From: Woeseiaceae bacterium | Lineage (GTDB): Bacteria; Pseudomonadota; Gammaproteobacteria; Steroidobacterales; Woeseiaceae | Direction: 5' to 3' | Assembly (NCBI GenBank): GCA_021773095.1 | Contig: JAJFKR010000034.1 | Span: 1-64,000, forward strand | Length of the DNA: 64,000 nucleotides | Shown here: piece after piece, positions 34,685-43,386 of the stretch | How positions within the stretch are numbered: position 1 is the stretch's first letter | How the letters are laid out: each line of letters starts with the position of its first letter | The notes under the pieces: model-generated | Database searches by the model: none | Told to the model about the DNA's origin: nothing | The model's input: only the letters and a program-made list of their open reading frames with translations | Position numbers and translations under genes: made by a program

Positions 34685-36541
34685 TCAATCCAACTCGAAC
34701 TCGTCCCGCCAGGATTCGTCCATCTCCCACTTGGGCTGCCGCTCCTTTTGGAGCAAGAAATTTTCCACTACGAGATAGTCCATCTCTGTTCGCATGAAGC
34801 AGCGATAGGCATCCGTGGGTGTACATACAATCGGCTCACCGCGAACATTGAAGGACGTATTCACCAGCATTCCGCAGCCTGTGAGCCGCTCGAATGCTTT
34901 CAGTAGCTGATAATACCTTGGGTTAGTGTCCTCATGCACAGTCTGGATTCTGGCCGAATAATCGACGTGGGTAATGGCTGGAAGCTCAGAACGCTCAACC
35001 TTCAGCCTCTCGACACCAAACAACTTTCCCTGCTCCTCCGTGAGTGGGATGCGTAATTCCTTACGAACTGGAGCGACGAACAACATGTACGGGCTCGGGG
35101 CATCTTGCTCGAAATAGTCACCGACACGTTCCGCGAGCACGGAAGGGGCGAAGGGGCGGAAAGACTCGCGGTACTTGATTTTCAAGTTCATTACTGACTG
35201 CATCTTAGCGCTGCGCGGGTCACCAATTATGGAACGGCCGCCGAGCGCTCGAGGCCCGAACTCCATGCGGCCCTGGAACCACCCTATAACGTCTTCTTTT
35301 TCCAAATACTCGGCGAGTTTGTCGAAGAGCTCGCCATCTTTAATTTCCTCGAATCGGGCGCCCAAGGCATCCAGTTCGCCTGCGATTTGCTCTCGAGAAT
35401 ACTGCGGTCCCAAGAAGCTGCCGCGCATTTGGTCGTGGCCATTGACAGCCCGGGGTTGACGATCGTGCAAATGCCATGCGACGGCCGCAGCTCCCAAAGC
35501 TCCCCCTGCATCACCGGCCGCAGGTTGGATCCAAATATCTTTGTAGGGCCCCTCCCGAAGTAATCGCCCGTTCGCGACACAATTAAGCGCGACGCCTCCC
35601 GCCAGACACAAGAACTGCTCATCGGTTTCCCGGTGCAACGTCTTGGCCAATCGAAGCACTACCATCTCCGTGACGGCCTGAATCGAGGCCGCAATATCCA
35701 TTTCCCTTTGCGTAAGTTCACTCTCCGCTGGCCGGGGTGGCCCACCGAATAGCCCATCAAAGCGCTCGCTGGTCATCGTCAGGCCAGAACAGTAATTGAA
35801 ATACTCCATCGCCAGATGAAAGGTACCATCTGCCTTTACATCTATCAGATTGTCCAGGATTAGGTCGACGTACTTAGGCTCGCCATAGGGCGCGAGTCCC
35901 ATCAGCTTATACTCGCCAGAATTCACTTTGAACCCTGTGAAATACGTGAACGCCGAGTATAGCAACCCGAGCGAATGCGGAAATTGAATCTCCCAAAGTG
36001 GGTCTAACTCGGCATTTTTGCCGAGCCAAGCGGACGTGGTAGCCCATTCGCCTACGCCGTCAAGGCAAAGCACCGCCGCACGCTCGAATGGACTGAAATA
36101 AAATGCCGAGGCAGCGTGGGACTGATGATGCTCTGCGAACAATAGCGGCGGCAACTCGTCGGATGAATGGTTGCCTAATGCTCCCAACTCTTTTCGAAGC
36201 GTATCCTTGAGGAAAGCCTTTTCTTTGAGCCAGATCGGCATCGCCGCAAGGAACGAGCGAATGCCCTGGGGCGCGTAATTTAAGTAGGTTTCCAACAAAC
36301 GCTCGAACTTAAGGAGGGGTTTGTCATAAAAAACAACTTGATCCACATCGGTGATCGCCAATCCGCCTTCGTCCAAGCAGTATCGTATTGCCTCCCCCGG
36401 AAAACGAGCATCATGCTTCTTACGGGAAAATCGCTCCTCTTGCGCGGCGGCCATCAGGTCACCGTCCTTTAGCAGAGCGGCCCCGCTATCATGATAGTAA
36501 GCGGAAATGCCAAGTATATTTCCGGAAGATTTAACGCTCAA
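34685..36541 (-). CDS. NodU/SxtI-family carbamoyltransferase
   Basis: 618 residues. The N-terminal half has the ASKHA-type fold beginning NILGISAYYHDSGAALLKDG, the metal-binding AEHHQSHAASAFYFS near residue 140, and the CLDGVGEWATTS phosphate loop. The C-terminal half has FGPRALGGRSIIGDPR and LVNTSFNVRGEPIVC, both conserved in TobZ/NodU. It would use carbamoyl phosphate and ATP to carbamoylate a hydroxyl, probably on the exopolysaccharide sugar. The start appears to be a TTG at 36541; no ATG precedes the GISAYYHDS motif. First gene of the SxtI-J-K plus SGNH unit. Confidence 0.93.
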   Translation of the reverse strand: MSVKSSGNILGISAYYHDSGAALLKDGDLMAAAQEERFSRKKHDARFPGEAIRYCLDEGGLAITDVDQVVFYDKPLLKFERLLETYLNYAPQGIRSFLAAMPIWLKEKAFLKDTLRKELGALGNHSSDELPPLLFAEHHQSHAASAFYFSPFERAAVLCLDGVGEWATTSAWLGKNAELDPLWEIQFPHSLGLLYSAFTYFTGFKVNSGEYKLMGLAPYGEPKYVDLILDNLIDVKADGTFHLAMEYFNYCSGLTMTSERFDGLFGGPPRPAESELTQREMDIAASIQAVTEMVVLRLAKTLHRETDEQFLCLAGGVALNCVANGRLLREGPYKDIWIQPAAGDAGGALGAAAVAWHLHDRQPRAVNGHDQMRGSFLGPQYSREQIAGELDALGARFEEIKDGELFDKLAEYLEKEDVIGWFQGRMEFGPRALGGRSIIGDPRSAKMQSVMNLKIKYRESFRPFAPSVLAERVGDYFEQDAPSPYMLFVAPVRKELRIPLTEEQGKLFGVERLKVERSELPAITHVDYSARIQTVHEDTNPRYYQLLKAFERLTGCGMLVNTSFNVRGEPIVCTPTDAYRCFMRTEMDYLVVENFLLQKERQPKWEMDESWRDEFELD

Positions 36542-36894
36542 AATGTCGGCCCTTTATCGATATTTTCAAACACATTATCAAACCGTACCAAGTTGCGCAT
36601 TATGTATGACGTTCTGTGGCGCGCTGGCCACGAACATCCAGATTCCGGTTTTCCAGACTATTCAGATCATATGATACACAGGTGCGATCTGTTGTGAACT
36701 AAGCCTCAAGATGGGAGATTCGATTCTTAATTGACCCTTCAGATTGCCAGCGCCGATAGGGATCAATCACGACCGGGCGATCCGGCCGTAAGCGCGAATC
36801 GACAGGTTGTCGCTATCCGGTGACAAGCGGTAACTCTTGGAATATTAAGACGTTACAGTTAATCCGCAAAATGTAAGTTTAGGTTGTGTTTCCC

Positions 36895-36910
36895 TTGCAC
36901 GACAATTGCT
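36895..36910 (+). promoter_or_regulatory. Degenerate sigma-54-like site
   Basis: TTGCACGACAATTGCT fits TGGCACGNNNNTTGCW except that the first G of the essential GG is T. It lies 96 bases before the better site at 36991, either a decayed promoter or a second weak start. Confidence 0.3.
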
Positions 36911-36990
36911 CCTCATAATCAGTCTTAGATGGTGGCATCAAATCTGCGCGAGAAGTACAAGACACTGAAATATGAGTACAAAAATACTAT

Positions 36991-37006
36991 TGGCATGCTC
37001 TTTGCT
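36991..37006 (+). promoter_or_regulatory. Sigma-54 promoter of the riboswitch-controlled lyase-like gene
   Basis: TGGCATGCTCTTTGCT: GG and GC correctly spaced, one base off the -24 consensus. Predicted start near 37017, placing the aptamer in the leader about 190 bases downstream. Confidence 0.75.
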
Positions 37007-37209
37007 TATACATTTATTCCAGTTCAATTTCCGTTCTTTAATGAGTGGTACTTACGCGCATGTTTTTCTTGACCGCCACTTGGATTTTCTATTTTGAGGA
37101 CAAGAAAATAGTTGGCATCGGCACGAGGAGCTGAGTTGAGATAGAGTCGTTTATCGGAATATGGAGAACGTGCCCTTGCTAATATTCGGCAATGTGGTAC
37201 AACGATTTT

Positions 37210-37296
37210 GTACTTCGAAAAGGGAAATCTTCCGAAAGGTAGAGACGCAAAGCTTCCGATCTACGGGAATTCCTATGACAGCGGGGCCGCCAGATA
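37210..37296 (+). ncRNA. c-di-GMP-I (GEMM-I) riboswitch 2
   Basis: Core blocks AAGGGAAATC, CCGAAAGG tetraloop stem, GAGACGCAAAGC, TTCCG, and AGCGGGGCCGCC follow the GEMM-I order. It shares GACGCAAAGCTTCCG and CTACGGGA with riboswitch 1. The 5' block is GGGAAATC rather than GGCAAACC, compensated by changed pairing bases. It precedes the gene at 37510. Confidence 0.9.
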
Positions 37297-37509
37297 AGGC
37301 TTGCATAACTCATTCGCAGATGTGCTTTTCTGGATCGCCCACATGCTTCTGTATTGCGTGTTTGGATCGCTGCCAGCACATCGGTTGCGCTTGCATACAA
37401 TTGTTGACAGTTCGAATGGGTTATGTGGACTGAATTTGGGACTATTTTTTTTCACCGCATTTCGGGTTATGAGTTTGCAACAAATAGGGCTTACTTTGGA
37501 ATCATTCGT

Positions 37510-38598
37510 ATGACTAAGAATATGCTCAAGACAAACCTTTTGAGTTCTTTTGCATTATGCACAATCGCAATAGGGTGTTGCGCAGCCTCGGCGTTCGCGG
37601 CCGATGCTGACTCAGACTGGCTGGCGCGATCGAGCGAACCAGGCGTATTGATGGCAACACGCTTTGAAACTGAAGCAGAAGTTACTGACGGTCTTACATT
37701 TAAAAATGGTTCACGAGCTCCTGATGCGGATCATGTGTCTTGGCAGCAGAGTGGGCAGGCTTCGGGCAACGGCTGCATGCGCATGGATGTTCTCAAGACG
37801 GATACTAGCGAATCCGGTCAGTGGTGGCGTTATCTCGCTGATGACCAGACGACATTTGGCACTGGTGATACAATCTACGTTCAATACAGGGCGTATTTCC
37901 CTGCGTATTATGCGACTCACCACTTTGCGACTAGCTCGGCATCCGGTTGGAAGGTCAGTATTATTTCCAACGCCGATGGCTCAAATCAGCTTTATGAGGT
38001 AGTGCATCAAAACACAGAACATCGTGGGTGGGTGCAAGGGTATAACCGTGATACAAATGGAACCTATCCACCGTGGCAAGACCAAATAGATACACCCTGT
38101 AATCCTTTCGACTTTGTTCAGCAGAATGTCATCGATCGAAACCCGGGCGTAACACCTCAGACCTGTCTGGAAGCACGCCAGAAATATGGCGGGCTTTTTT
38201 CATACAATGGCCCACCATACCCAGACCCAGAAACAGGCGCCTTTATTTATTACCCGGATGAGTGGCTGACGTTCTTGCAGAAAGTTACCTATGGTTCATT
38301 TGGGTCGGGCACGGCAGACACGCACATTGAGATGTGGGCGGCACGAGAAGCAGATACTACTTACACGAAACTTATCGACAGAATGGTTGATTTAGGTTCA
38401 ATTGGCGGTGATGGCCCACCAGATTCATTGTGGCTTCTACCGTATGACACCAACAGGCGTGCAGACTCCACAAGACAGAACACTTACACCCTGTATGACG
38501 AGGTGATTGTTTCAACAGACTTTATTCCAGCTCCGAATTCACCCGTGCAGACGGATGAGCCAATTCCGGCTCGTATACTAGATCTTCGGACTGACTAG
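37510..38598 (+). CDS. Secreted jelly-roll lyase- or lectin-like protein
   Basis: 362 residues from the ATG at 37510. The signal peptide is LLSSFALCTIAIGCCAASAFA. The mature domain has VLMATRFETEAEVTDG, GDTIYVQYRAYFPAYYATHH, SGWKVSIIS, EWLTFLQKVTYGSFG and THIEMWAARE, a concanavalin-like beta-sandwich pattern seen in polysaccharide lyases and heparin-lyase-like proteins. Catalytic residues are not assigned. The C-terminus is PARILDLRTD, close to the tails of two other secreted proteins in the window. It overlaps the 3' end of the convergent O-ligase gene by 21 bases. Controlled by sigma-54 plus c-di-GMP-I riboswitch 2. Confidence 0.8.
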   Translation: MTKNMLKTNLLSSFALCTIAIGCCAASAFAADADSDWLARSSEPGVLMATRFETEAEVTDGLTFKNGSRAPDADHVSWQQSGQASGNGCMRMDVLKTDTSESGQWWRYLADDQTTFGTGDTIYVQYRAYFPAYYATHHFATSSASGWKVSIISNADGSNQLYEVVHQNTEHRGWVQGYNRDTNGTYPPWQDQIDTPCNPFDFVQQNVIDRNPGVTPQTCLEARQKYGGLFSYNGPPYPDPETGAFIYYPDEWLTFLQKVTYGSFGSGTADTHIEMWAAREADTTYTKLIDRMVDLGSIGGDGPPDSLWLLPYDTNRRADSTRQNTYTLYDEVIVSTDFIPAPNSPVQTDEPIPARILDLRTD

Positions 38599-39852
38599 TA
38601 GGCTGGCAGCCGGCTTCTGCGCTACAGACACTAACCGGTATGCCGCGGCGACGATAATGATCTCGTAATAAACGAGGTTCCAGTAGGCGATGTTGACAAA
38701 CAGACCACCAACAGCATAGCCAACGATGCTCACCTGGATCGCACGCGCCAATTGTGCCGCCCACTCCATTTCGGGGTGATCCCGACTGAGAGCAATGGTA
38801 CGTCGCGAGGTAACCCAGGCTGCAGCACCGATACTTAGGAAGATCAGCAGCCCAACATAACCATGTTCGCCGAGCATCTGGAAGTAGACGCTGTGAGCGG
38901 AATGGACGTCCTCCGGATCGGGAGCATAGCGTGCGAAGGTTTCTCTTGTGTACAGCTCAAAGCCGCCGCCAACGAGCGGCCGATCATTGGCAATATTGAT
39001 CGCTGCCTTCCAAGCGTTGATGCGCCCCATCGCCGACCCGTCCTCCTCATAGGTCGAGATGCTGTCCATGCGATTGAACCACTCGTCTGGCATGACCGTT
39101 ACGCCCACCGGAACAAGCGGGATGAGTAAGAGCGCGAACAGCAGCTTTCTTTGACTCTTGAACCAGAGAAATATCAGCATTGCGATGACCGCCAGTAAGC
39201 CACCGCGCGAGTATGAGCCCAAAACTGCCATTCCGCTCAGAGCCATTGATGCAAGCAGCGCGTGACGAATCCAGGCCGATGTTGCCACAGTACGAAGGTA
39301 GTACATTAGCGGAATGACCATGATCAGCGCCACGGCGATCGCGGTGTTATCAGATATGAAACTATCGCCGGGCGGCCCGTAAACTCGCCCGCCGCCGCCG
39401 GTTGCGATTGTGAAGATGCCGCCCTTAACCCCGAAGAACCCTACCGACACCACGAGCACCCAGAGCATCCAATCGAGCTGTTTGTGGTTGCGCAAGACCA
39501 TCGCACTGATGTGGACAAACAGGAACATCTTCATGACCTCGACCAGGCGGCCGTATCCTGCTTCTGGCTCGAACGAGAAGAGATAAGTCACACAAGTCCA
39601 TGCGGGCATTAGTATCATCAAGACGAGCACGAGGCTCGGCTCGTAGCGAATTTCGTCCTTCGTCACCAGTAGTCCGATCATCGTGGACACAGCTACAATC
39701 GCTGCGAACGGAAAGTCATAGGCAAACCCGAAGGCAAATCGGTACGGTGTCATCAGGCTTAGCCAGGCGAACATAAGCGCGCCAATCCAAGGGCGCCAAA
39801 TGATGAACGGCAATGCCCCAAGAACGAACACAGTAATCGCGATGTCTCTCAT
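38578..39852 (-). CDS. Exosortase A-associated O-ligase/Wzy-like polymerase
   Basis: 424 residues from ATG 39852. The opening MRDIAITVFVLGALPFIIWR and PWIGALMFAWLSLMTPYRFA match the XrtA-associated O-glycosylation ligase family (TIGR03097 type). Ten or more transmembrane segments, and the periplasmic loop VYGPPGDSFISDNTAIAVAL with the downstream SYSRGGLLAV and HSAHSVYFQMLGEHGYVG motif typical of O-antigen ligase/polymerase proteins. It would polymerise or transfer the glycan at the periplasmic face. The longer upstream frame to 39894 is discounted because it is basic and non-conserved. Confidence 0.87.
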   Translation of the reverse strand: MRDIAITVFVLGALPFIIWRPWIGALMFAWLSLMTPYRFAFGFAYDFPFAAIVAVSTMIGLLVTKDEIRYEPSLVLVLMILMPAWTCVTYLFSFEPEAGYGRLVEVMKMFLFVHISAMVLRNHKQLDWMLWVLVVSVGFFGVKGGIFTIATGGGGRVYGPPGDSFISDNTAIAVALIMVIPLMYYLRTVATSAWIRHALLASMALSGMAVLGSYSRGGLLAVIAMLIFLWFKSQRKLLFALLLIPLVPVGVTVMPDEWFNRMDSISTYEEDGSAMGRINAWKAAINIANDRPLVGGGFELYTRETFARYAPDPEDVHSAHSVYFQMLGEHGYVGLLIFLSIGAAAWVTSRRTIALSRDHPEMEWAAQLARAIQVSIVGYAVGGLFVNIAYWNLVYYEIIIVAAAYRLVSVAQKPAASLLVSPKI

Positions 39853-40162
39853 TGGTGTGCGCCTGGAACGGCAGGCTCGTGACAGGGGCGACAAGGCAAT
39901 TCGAATCCTTGCGGTTTTTTTAATATCACATTTTGCATTGCGTAGATCTCGGAGAATCGATCAGAAGTTGTCGTAAAACTTTCAGTCTTCTCGATTCTTT
40001 CTTGACTGACGTTAACAGAAGGTTCAATAGTCGAAATAATTAAGAATTCCGCAACCAAAATAAGACTCTAAACAAATCCAAAGTATACGTTGTACCTCTG
40101 TCTACTAGCGATGCGCACCGACCTAATTTGTACGGGACAGTTAACCTTAGGCTCTGTCGACA
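39853..40162. other. Intergenic region between O-ligase and GT4 genes
   Basis: 310 bases, AT-rich. No gene, riboswitch or convincing sigma-54 site. A short T-run near 39917 on the forward strand corresponds to a poly-A on the transcribed strand and is not a terminator. Confidence 0.5.
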
Positions 40163-41419
40163 TCATTTTGAGACAGCGTCAAATAGCTGCGCCAATTCTT
40201 TAGTCTGATTCCGACGCGAATAATTAGCGATGATGGTGTCAGAGACCGCTGGGACCGTGTTCGAATTTATTAGATGCAAAAACTTTTTCAGTGCATCCAC
40301 GATTTCGGGTTGTGAATCTAGCCGGACGACTGAGGAAATGCCAGCGTCAAGAAGCAACTTCGCAGTGTCTCCTTTGGGATCAGTTAACGCCAGTATCGGT
40401 CGACCCGCTCTCAGATACTCATACAGCTTCGCTGGAATCTGATGATTGCAATTAGACGCTTGAAATATGAGCAGTCCATCTGCCTGTGTCATTTCCGTCA
40501 ACGCATCTGAGTATCCTAAAGCAGGCAGCAATCTCACATGGTCCGCGATTTCAAATTCATCGATCTGCCGCTGCAAATCATCATCGTGACCGCTAGCGCG
40601 AAGGCGAATCTCAAAATCACTTATTTCGACAATATTTTCATCAATTAACTGTCTTACCGCGGCGAAAAAATCGCTTGGATCTCGTTCAGAGGGATACAGT
40701 ATTCCGCTGTGCAGTAACACTCGTTTTTTTGCTTTGATACGTGGCGGCGAATTGAGGGTTTCGGCCGCGGAAAATTTGTCTTCATCGTAACCGTTTAGAA
40801 TGCAGTGAAACTTCGACCTGTCGATGTGTGGGTATCTGTCTGCATACATCGTAACCGCGCCAGGCGCTGTGAAGACACAGGCCGCGGCTCTCGATACGGC
40901 ATGCCCTTCGATCCATCTAAATACACGTCGCCTGTATTTATCCGCAGGATAGTGCGCCTCCGTCATGGAATCCCGGAAATCTGCGATCCACGGGATACCC
41001 GTAATTCGATGAAGTGTGAGTCCGATCAAGTGCGCTGTGGCTATCGGATAGGTTGAAAAAATGACATTGGGACGATGGCGCCTGATCATTCGGAGCGCCG
41101 GTACGATTGATCCAATCCACCATGTTACCCAGCGATCAGGATATGCCAGTAGCGACAAGTACTTGCCTCGAAAAGACAGGTGCCTTGCTGTGTCGAGCGC
41201 AAAAACCCTTTTGAGTTCCATATTCTCCGGAATGTCAACCAATTGATTATTGCTGGTTGCAGGATACGCTCGTCGGTGAGTCGACAATATCATCGGCTCC
41301 CATCCGTTCTCTCTTAAATACCGCGAGAAACTCAAGGTACGCTGAATGCCACTACTCCCCTTTGCCGGCGGATAATGATACGCAATCAGGAGAGCACGCT
41401 TCACCCTTTTCGCAGCCAT
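40163..41419 (-). CDS. Family 4 glycosyltransferase
   Basis: 418 residues from the ATG at 41419, which gives the start MAAKRVKRALLIAYHYPPAK and a glycine-rich SSGIQRTLSF donor-side loop. Further features: WIADFRDSMTEAHYP near residue 140, LHSGILYPSERDP near 240 and the C-terminal IPAKLYEYLRAGRPILAL, the GT-B donor-binding Glu region. It transfers one sugar of the repeat. The gene overlaps the end of the hydrolase 1 gene by 19 bases, so it belongs to the ACP/hydrolase operon. Confidence 0.87.
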   Translation of the reverse strand: MAAKRVKRALLIAYHYPPAKGSSGIQRTLSFSRYLRENGWEPMILSTHRRAYPATSNNQLVDIPENMELKRVFALDTARHLSFRGKYLSLLAYPDRWVTWWIGSIVPALRMIRRHRPNVIFSTYPIATAHLIGLTLHRITGIPWIADFRDSMTEAHYPADKYRRRVFRWIEGHAVSRAAACVFTAPGAVTMYADRYPHIDRSKFHCILNGYDEDKFSAAETLNSPPRIKAKKRVLLHSGILYPSERDPSDFFAAVRQLIDENIVEISDFEIRLRASGHDDDLQRQIDEFEIADHVRLLPALGYSDALTEMTQADGLLIFQASNCNHQIPAKLYEYLRAGRPILALTDPKGDTAKLLLDAGISSVVRLDSQPEIVDALKKFLHLINSNTVPAVSDTIIANYSRRNQTKELAQLFDAVSK

Positions 41420-42291
41420 CGCACGGTGCGTTCGGCCACAGTATCTCGCCATATCCGGGTCGAAAAAGTATGGTTTGAATCGGACATCTCAAACCAGCTT
41501 ATTGAAGCGCTTTTTGCAAGTTTCTTCCATCTTCTGCTGCTATTCGACATTTGCCTGAATTCGGCAGCGGTCAGATCATTTCCGGACAATATAATCAAAG
41601 TCCTGCCTTGAAACCTTTGCAGCGCCGTCAACATCCTTTCTTGGTATGGTGGCTGAGACAAAGGTTTTGATTCGCCAGAGGGTTCACCTCCAGATGCACT
41701 TTCCTGCGTAACCTCGCTCGCACCATGCGGTGTAGTATTCGAGACAAGTTTTTTCCACGCCGATTTCAATATAAACCAGAGACTCTTGTTGCCGCCGAAT
41801 GCATTTTTCCAGAATCTGTAGTCAAATAGCCGCTTAGTGTAGTAATCCATAAGAAACGACTTCGTAATACCGCTCTCCGATCTCACCCACGGATTCAGCA
41901 TTACCAAGCCTGCAACCCGCGGGTCTTTTTCCGTATATAGCGATGCGGCGGATGCAGCGTCACACAAGCCCCAGATGTGTACCTGTTTGATTTGGGGACA
42001 AGTCTCCAAGAAAATATCGATAGCACATTTGATATCATCATCCAAAGCCTGGAAATTCCGTGGTTCACCGCTGCTATCTCCAATTCCTCTATGATCAAAT
42101 CGGAACACTGGGAAACCGGCTCCCGCCAGTGTTCGACTGAGCAGCACGAACTGCCGATGACTTCCGACTCGATACTGCGGCCCACCGACCAGGACGAGTA
42201 CGCCCAGAGGACCAGAATTAGATGGCAAGTGAGCTATACCAACCAGTGCGTCCTTTCCGTAACGTACAACCAGCGCTTTTTCGTTTATCAC
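41401..42291 (-). CDS. Exosortase A-associated hydrolase 1
   Basis: 296 residues, alpha/beta-hydrolase of the TIGR03100 type that accompanies XrtA loci. Diagnostic segments: LVGGPQYRVGSHRQFVLLSR near residue 35 and FRFDHRGIGDSSGEPR near 63. The nucleophile elbow is WGLCDAASAA, with Cys where lipases have Ser, as in this family. The final SDSNHTFS gives the His. Probably a thioesterase or acyltransferase working with the ACP. Start is a GTG in the overlap GTGA with hydrolase 2. An insertion of about 35 serine/glycine/proline-rich residues lies near 215. Confidence 0.88.
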   Translation of the reverse strand: MINEKALVVRYGKDALVGIAHLPSNSGPLGVLVLVGGPQYRVGSHRQFVLLSRTLAGAGFPVFRFDHRGIGDSSGEPRNFQALDDDIKCAIDIFLETCPQIKQVHIWGLCDAASAASLYTEKDPRVAGLVMLNPWVRSESGITKSFLMDYYTKRLFDYRFWKNAFGGNKSLWFILKSAWKKLVSNTTPHGASEVTQESASGGEPSGESKPLSQPPYQERMLTALQRFQGRTLIILSGNDLTAAEFRQMSNSSRRWKKLAKSASISWFEMSDSNHTFSTRIWRDTVAERTVRWLRKG

Positions 42292-43130
42292 ACTAATGTT
42301 TCTACAAAGACAGCAGTCGTAGCGTTAATGAGACTCGGGACCGTCGTGGTTTCCACGGTGTTCCAGAATTTTTCACCACACATAGCCGTTACTGATAGTC
42401 TGATATTGTCGTGCCGCATTTGCTCTATGACAGCATTGCTGGCAACCGGTAACGGACTGCTCGGGTTTGATACGATTTCGAACCAGTGCACCGGAGGAGA
42501 CGCTTCAAGGTCATCAGGAATGAGCGCTGCGGAGTTCATGGACCTCGCCAATTCCGGCGATATTTCATAGCCCGCAACCTCTACCGATTCGCCGGACGCG
42601 AATCTGTCCATCAATTCTGCTATCGATTCTTTGTGGCTATTGTTTTCGGTCATCTGCGATGCAATTCGAATTCGCAAGAACTGTCTCAGGAACGTCGATC
42701 CGTTCGTACAGGGACTCCACAGTACAATCTTGCCGGCGCGAGAAACCAAATCTGATTGACGATCGAAAAGGACTAATGCGCCGAAACGAATTGCCAAAAA
42801 ACTTACCGATCCCCGACTAGCCTCGACCACACCGGAAACTACCGACACAATATTGTCGCACCACACTGTCCAACGCGTGTCAGAAAACTCTCCTTCACTG
42901 TCACCCGTGCCATGCAGGTCAACTAATATCGCACGCAAACCGCTTCCTGCCAAAGCGCGCGCCTGCAACGACATCATTCTTCGGCAACGATTCATTTCTT
43001 CGGCGAATGGCGGAACAATTACCACAGTTTCCATATCAGGGTCGGGCATCCGAGGACCGTACTCGATAACGAATATGCTGCCATGCTCGGTTTCCAGGAA
43101 GTATGGAGAAATCGTAATTTCTTTATGCAT
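42288..43130 (-). CDS. Exosortase A-associated hydrolase 2
   Basis: 280 residues from ATG 43130, overlapping the ACP gene by eight bases. It is alpha/beta-hydrolase-like (TIGR03101 type): VVIVPPFAEEMNRCRRMM near residue 42, ILVDLHGTGDSEGEF near 73. At the position of the nucleophile elbow the chain reads FLAIRFGALVLF, with no Ser or Cys, so it may be non-catalytic or use another mechanism. The family is fixed beside hydrolase 1 in XrtA loci, suggesting the two act as a pair, possibly as a heterodimer. Confidence 0.87.
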   Translation of the reverse strand: MHKEITISPYFLETEHGSIFVIEYGPRMPDPDMETVVIVPPFAEEMNRCRRMMSLQARALAGSGLRAILVDLHGTGDSEGEFSDTRWTVWCDNIVSVVSGVVEASRGSVSFLAIRFGALVLFDRQSDLVSRAGKIVLWSPCTNGSTFLRQFLRIRIASQMTENNSHKESIAELMDRFASGESVEVAGYEISPELARSMNSAALIPDDLEASPPVHWFEIVSNPSSPLPVASNAVIEQMRHDNIRLSVTAMCGEKFWNTVETTTVPSLINATTAVFVETLV

Positions 43131-43386
43131 TCTTCGCGGCAATAAAACTTGCTAACGACCCCACGGTTTCGAATACGTCGGCACTAATTTCATCATCTTC
43201 TATTTCAAAACCATACTGCTCCTCAACGGCAGTCAGTACTGTAACAACAGCCATGGAATCAAACTCCGCTATACTGCCCAACAAAGGAGTCGAAGAATTC
43301 ATGACTTCTGCACGCTCACCCAGTTGAAGAGTTGCCGCAAGTATTTGTATTACATTCTCCAAATCAGACATGGATCCAAATCTCAT
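43123..43386 (-). CDS. Exosortase A-associated acyl carrier protein
   Basis: 87 residues from the ATG at 43386, or 82 from the ATG at 43371 (MSDLENVIQILAA), which better matches the family start; the former gives an ATGA overlap with the TPR gene. The phosphopantetheine serine is in AEFDSMAVVTVL. Helix pattern and acidic surface are ACP-like. It presumably carries the acyl group handled by the hydrolases and by the AMP-ligase and decarboxylase encoded at 52545-55363. Confidence 0.9.
   Translation of the reverse strand: MRFGSMSDLENVIQILAATLQLGERAEVMNSSTPLLGSIAEFDSMAVVTVLTAVEEQYGFEIEDDEISADVFETVGSLASFIAAKNA

Larger units (their letters stand above)
36542..37509 (+). promoter_or_regulatory. 968-base regulatory region upstream of the secreted lyase-like gene
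   Basis: No gene. Contents on the forward strand: GTAACTCTTGGAAT (36830-36843, possible enhancer motif), a near-sigma-54 site at 36895-36910, a strong sigma-54 site at 36991-37006, and a c-di-GMP-I aptamer at 37210-37296. About 213 bases separate aptamer and start codon and include a run of eight T near 37444, a possible regulated terminator, though I cannot draw a convincing stem before it. The left end must also hold the carbamoyltransferase promoter. Confidence 0.7.
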
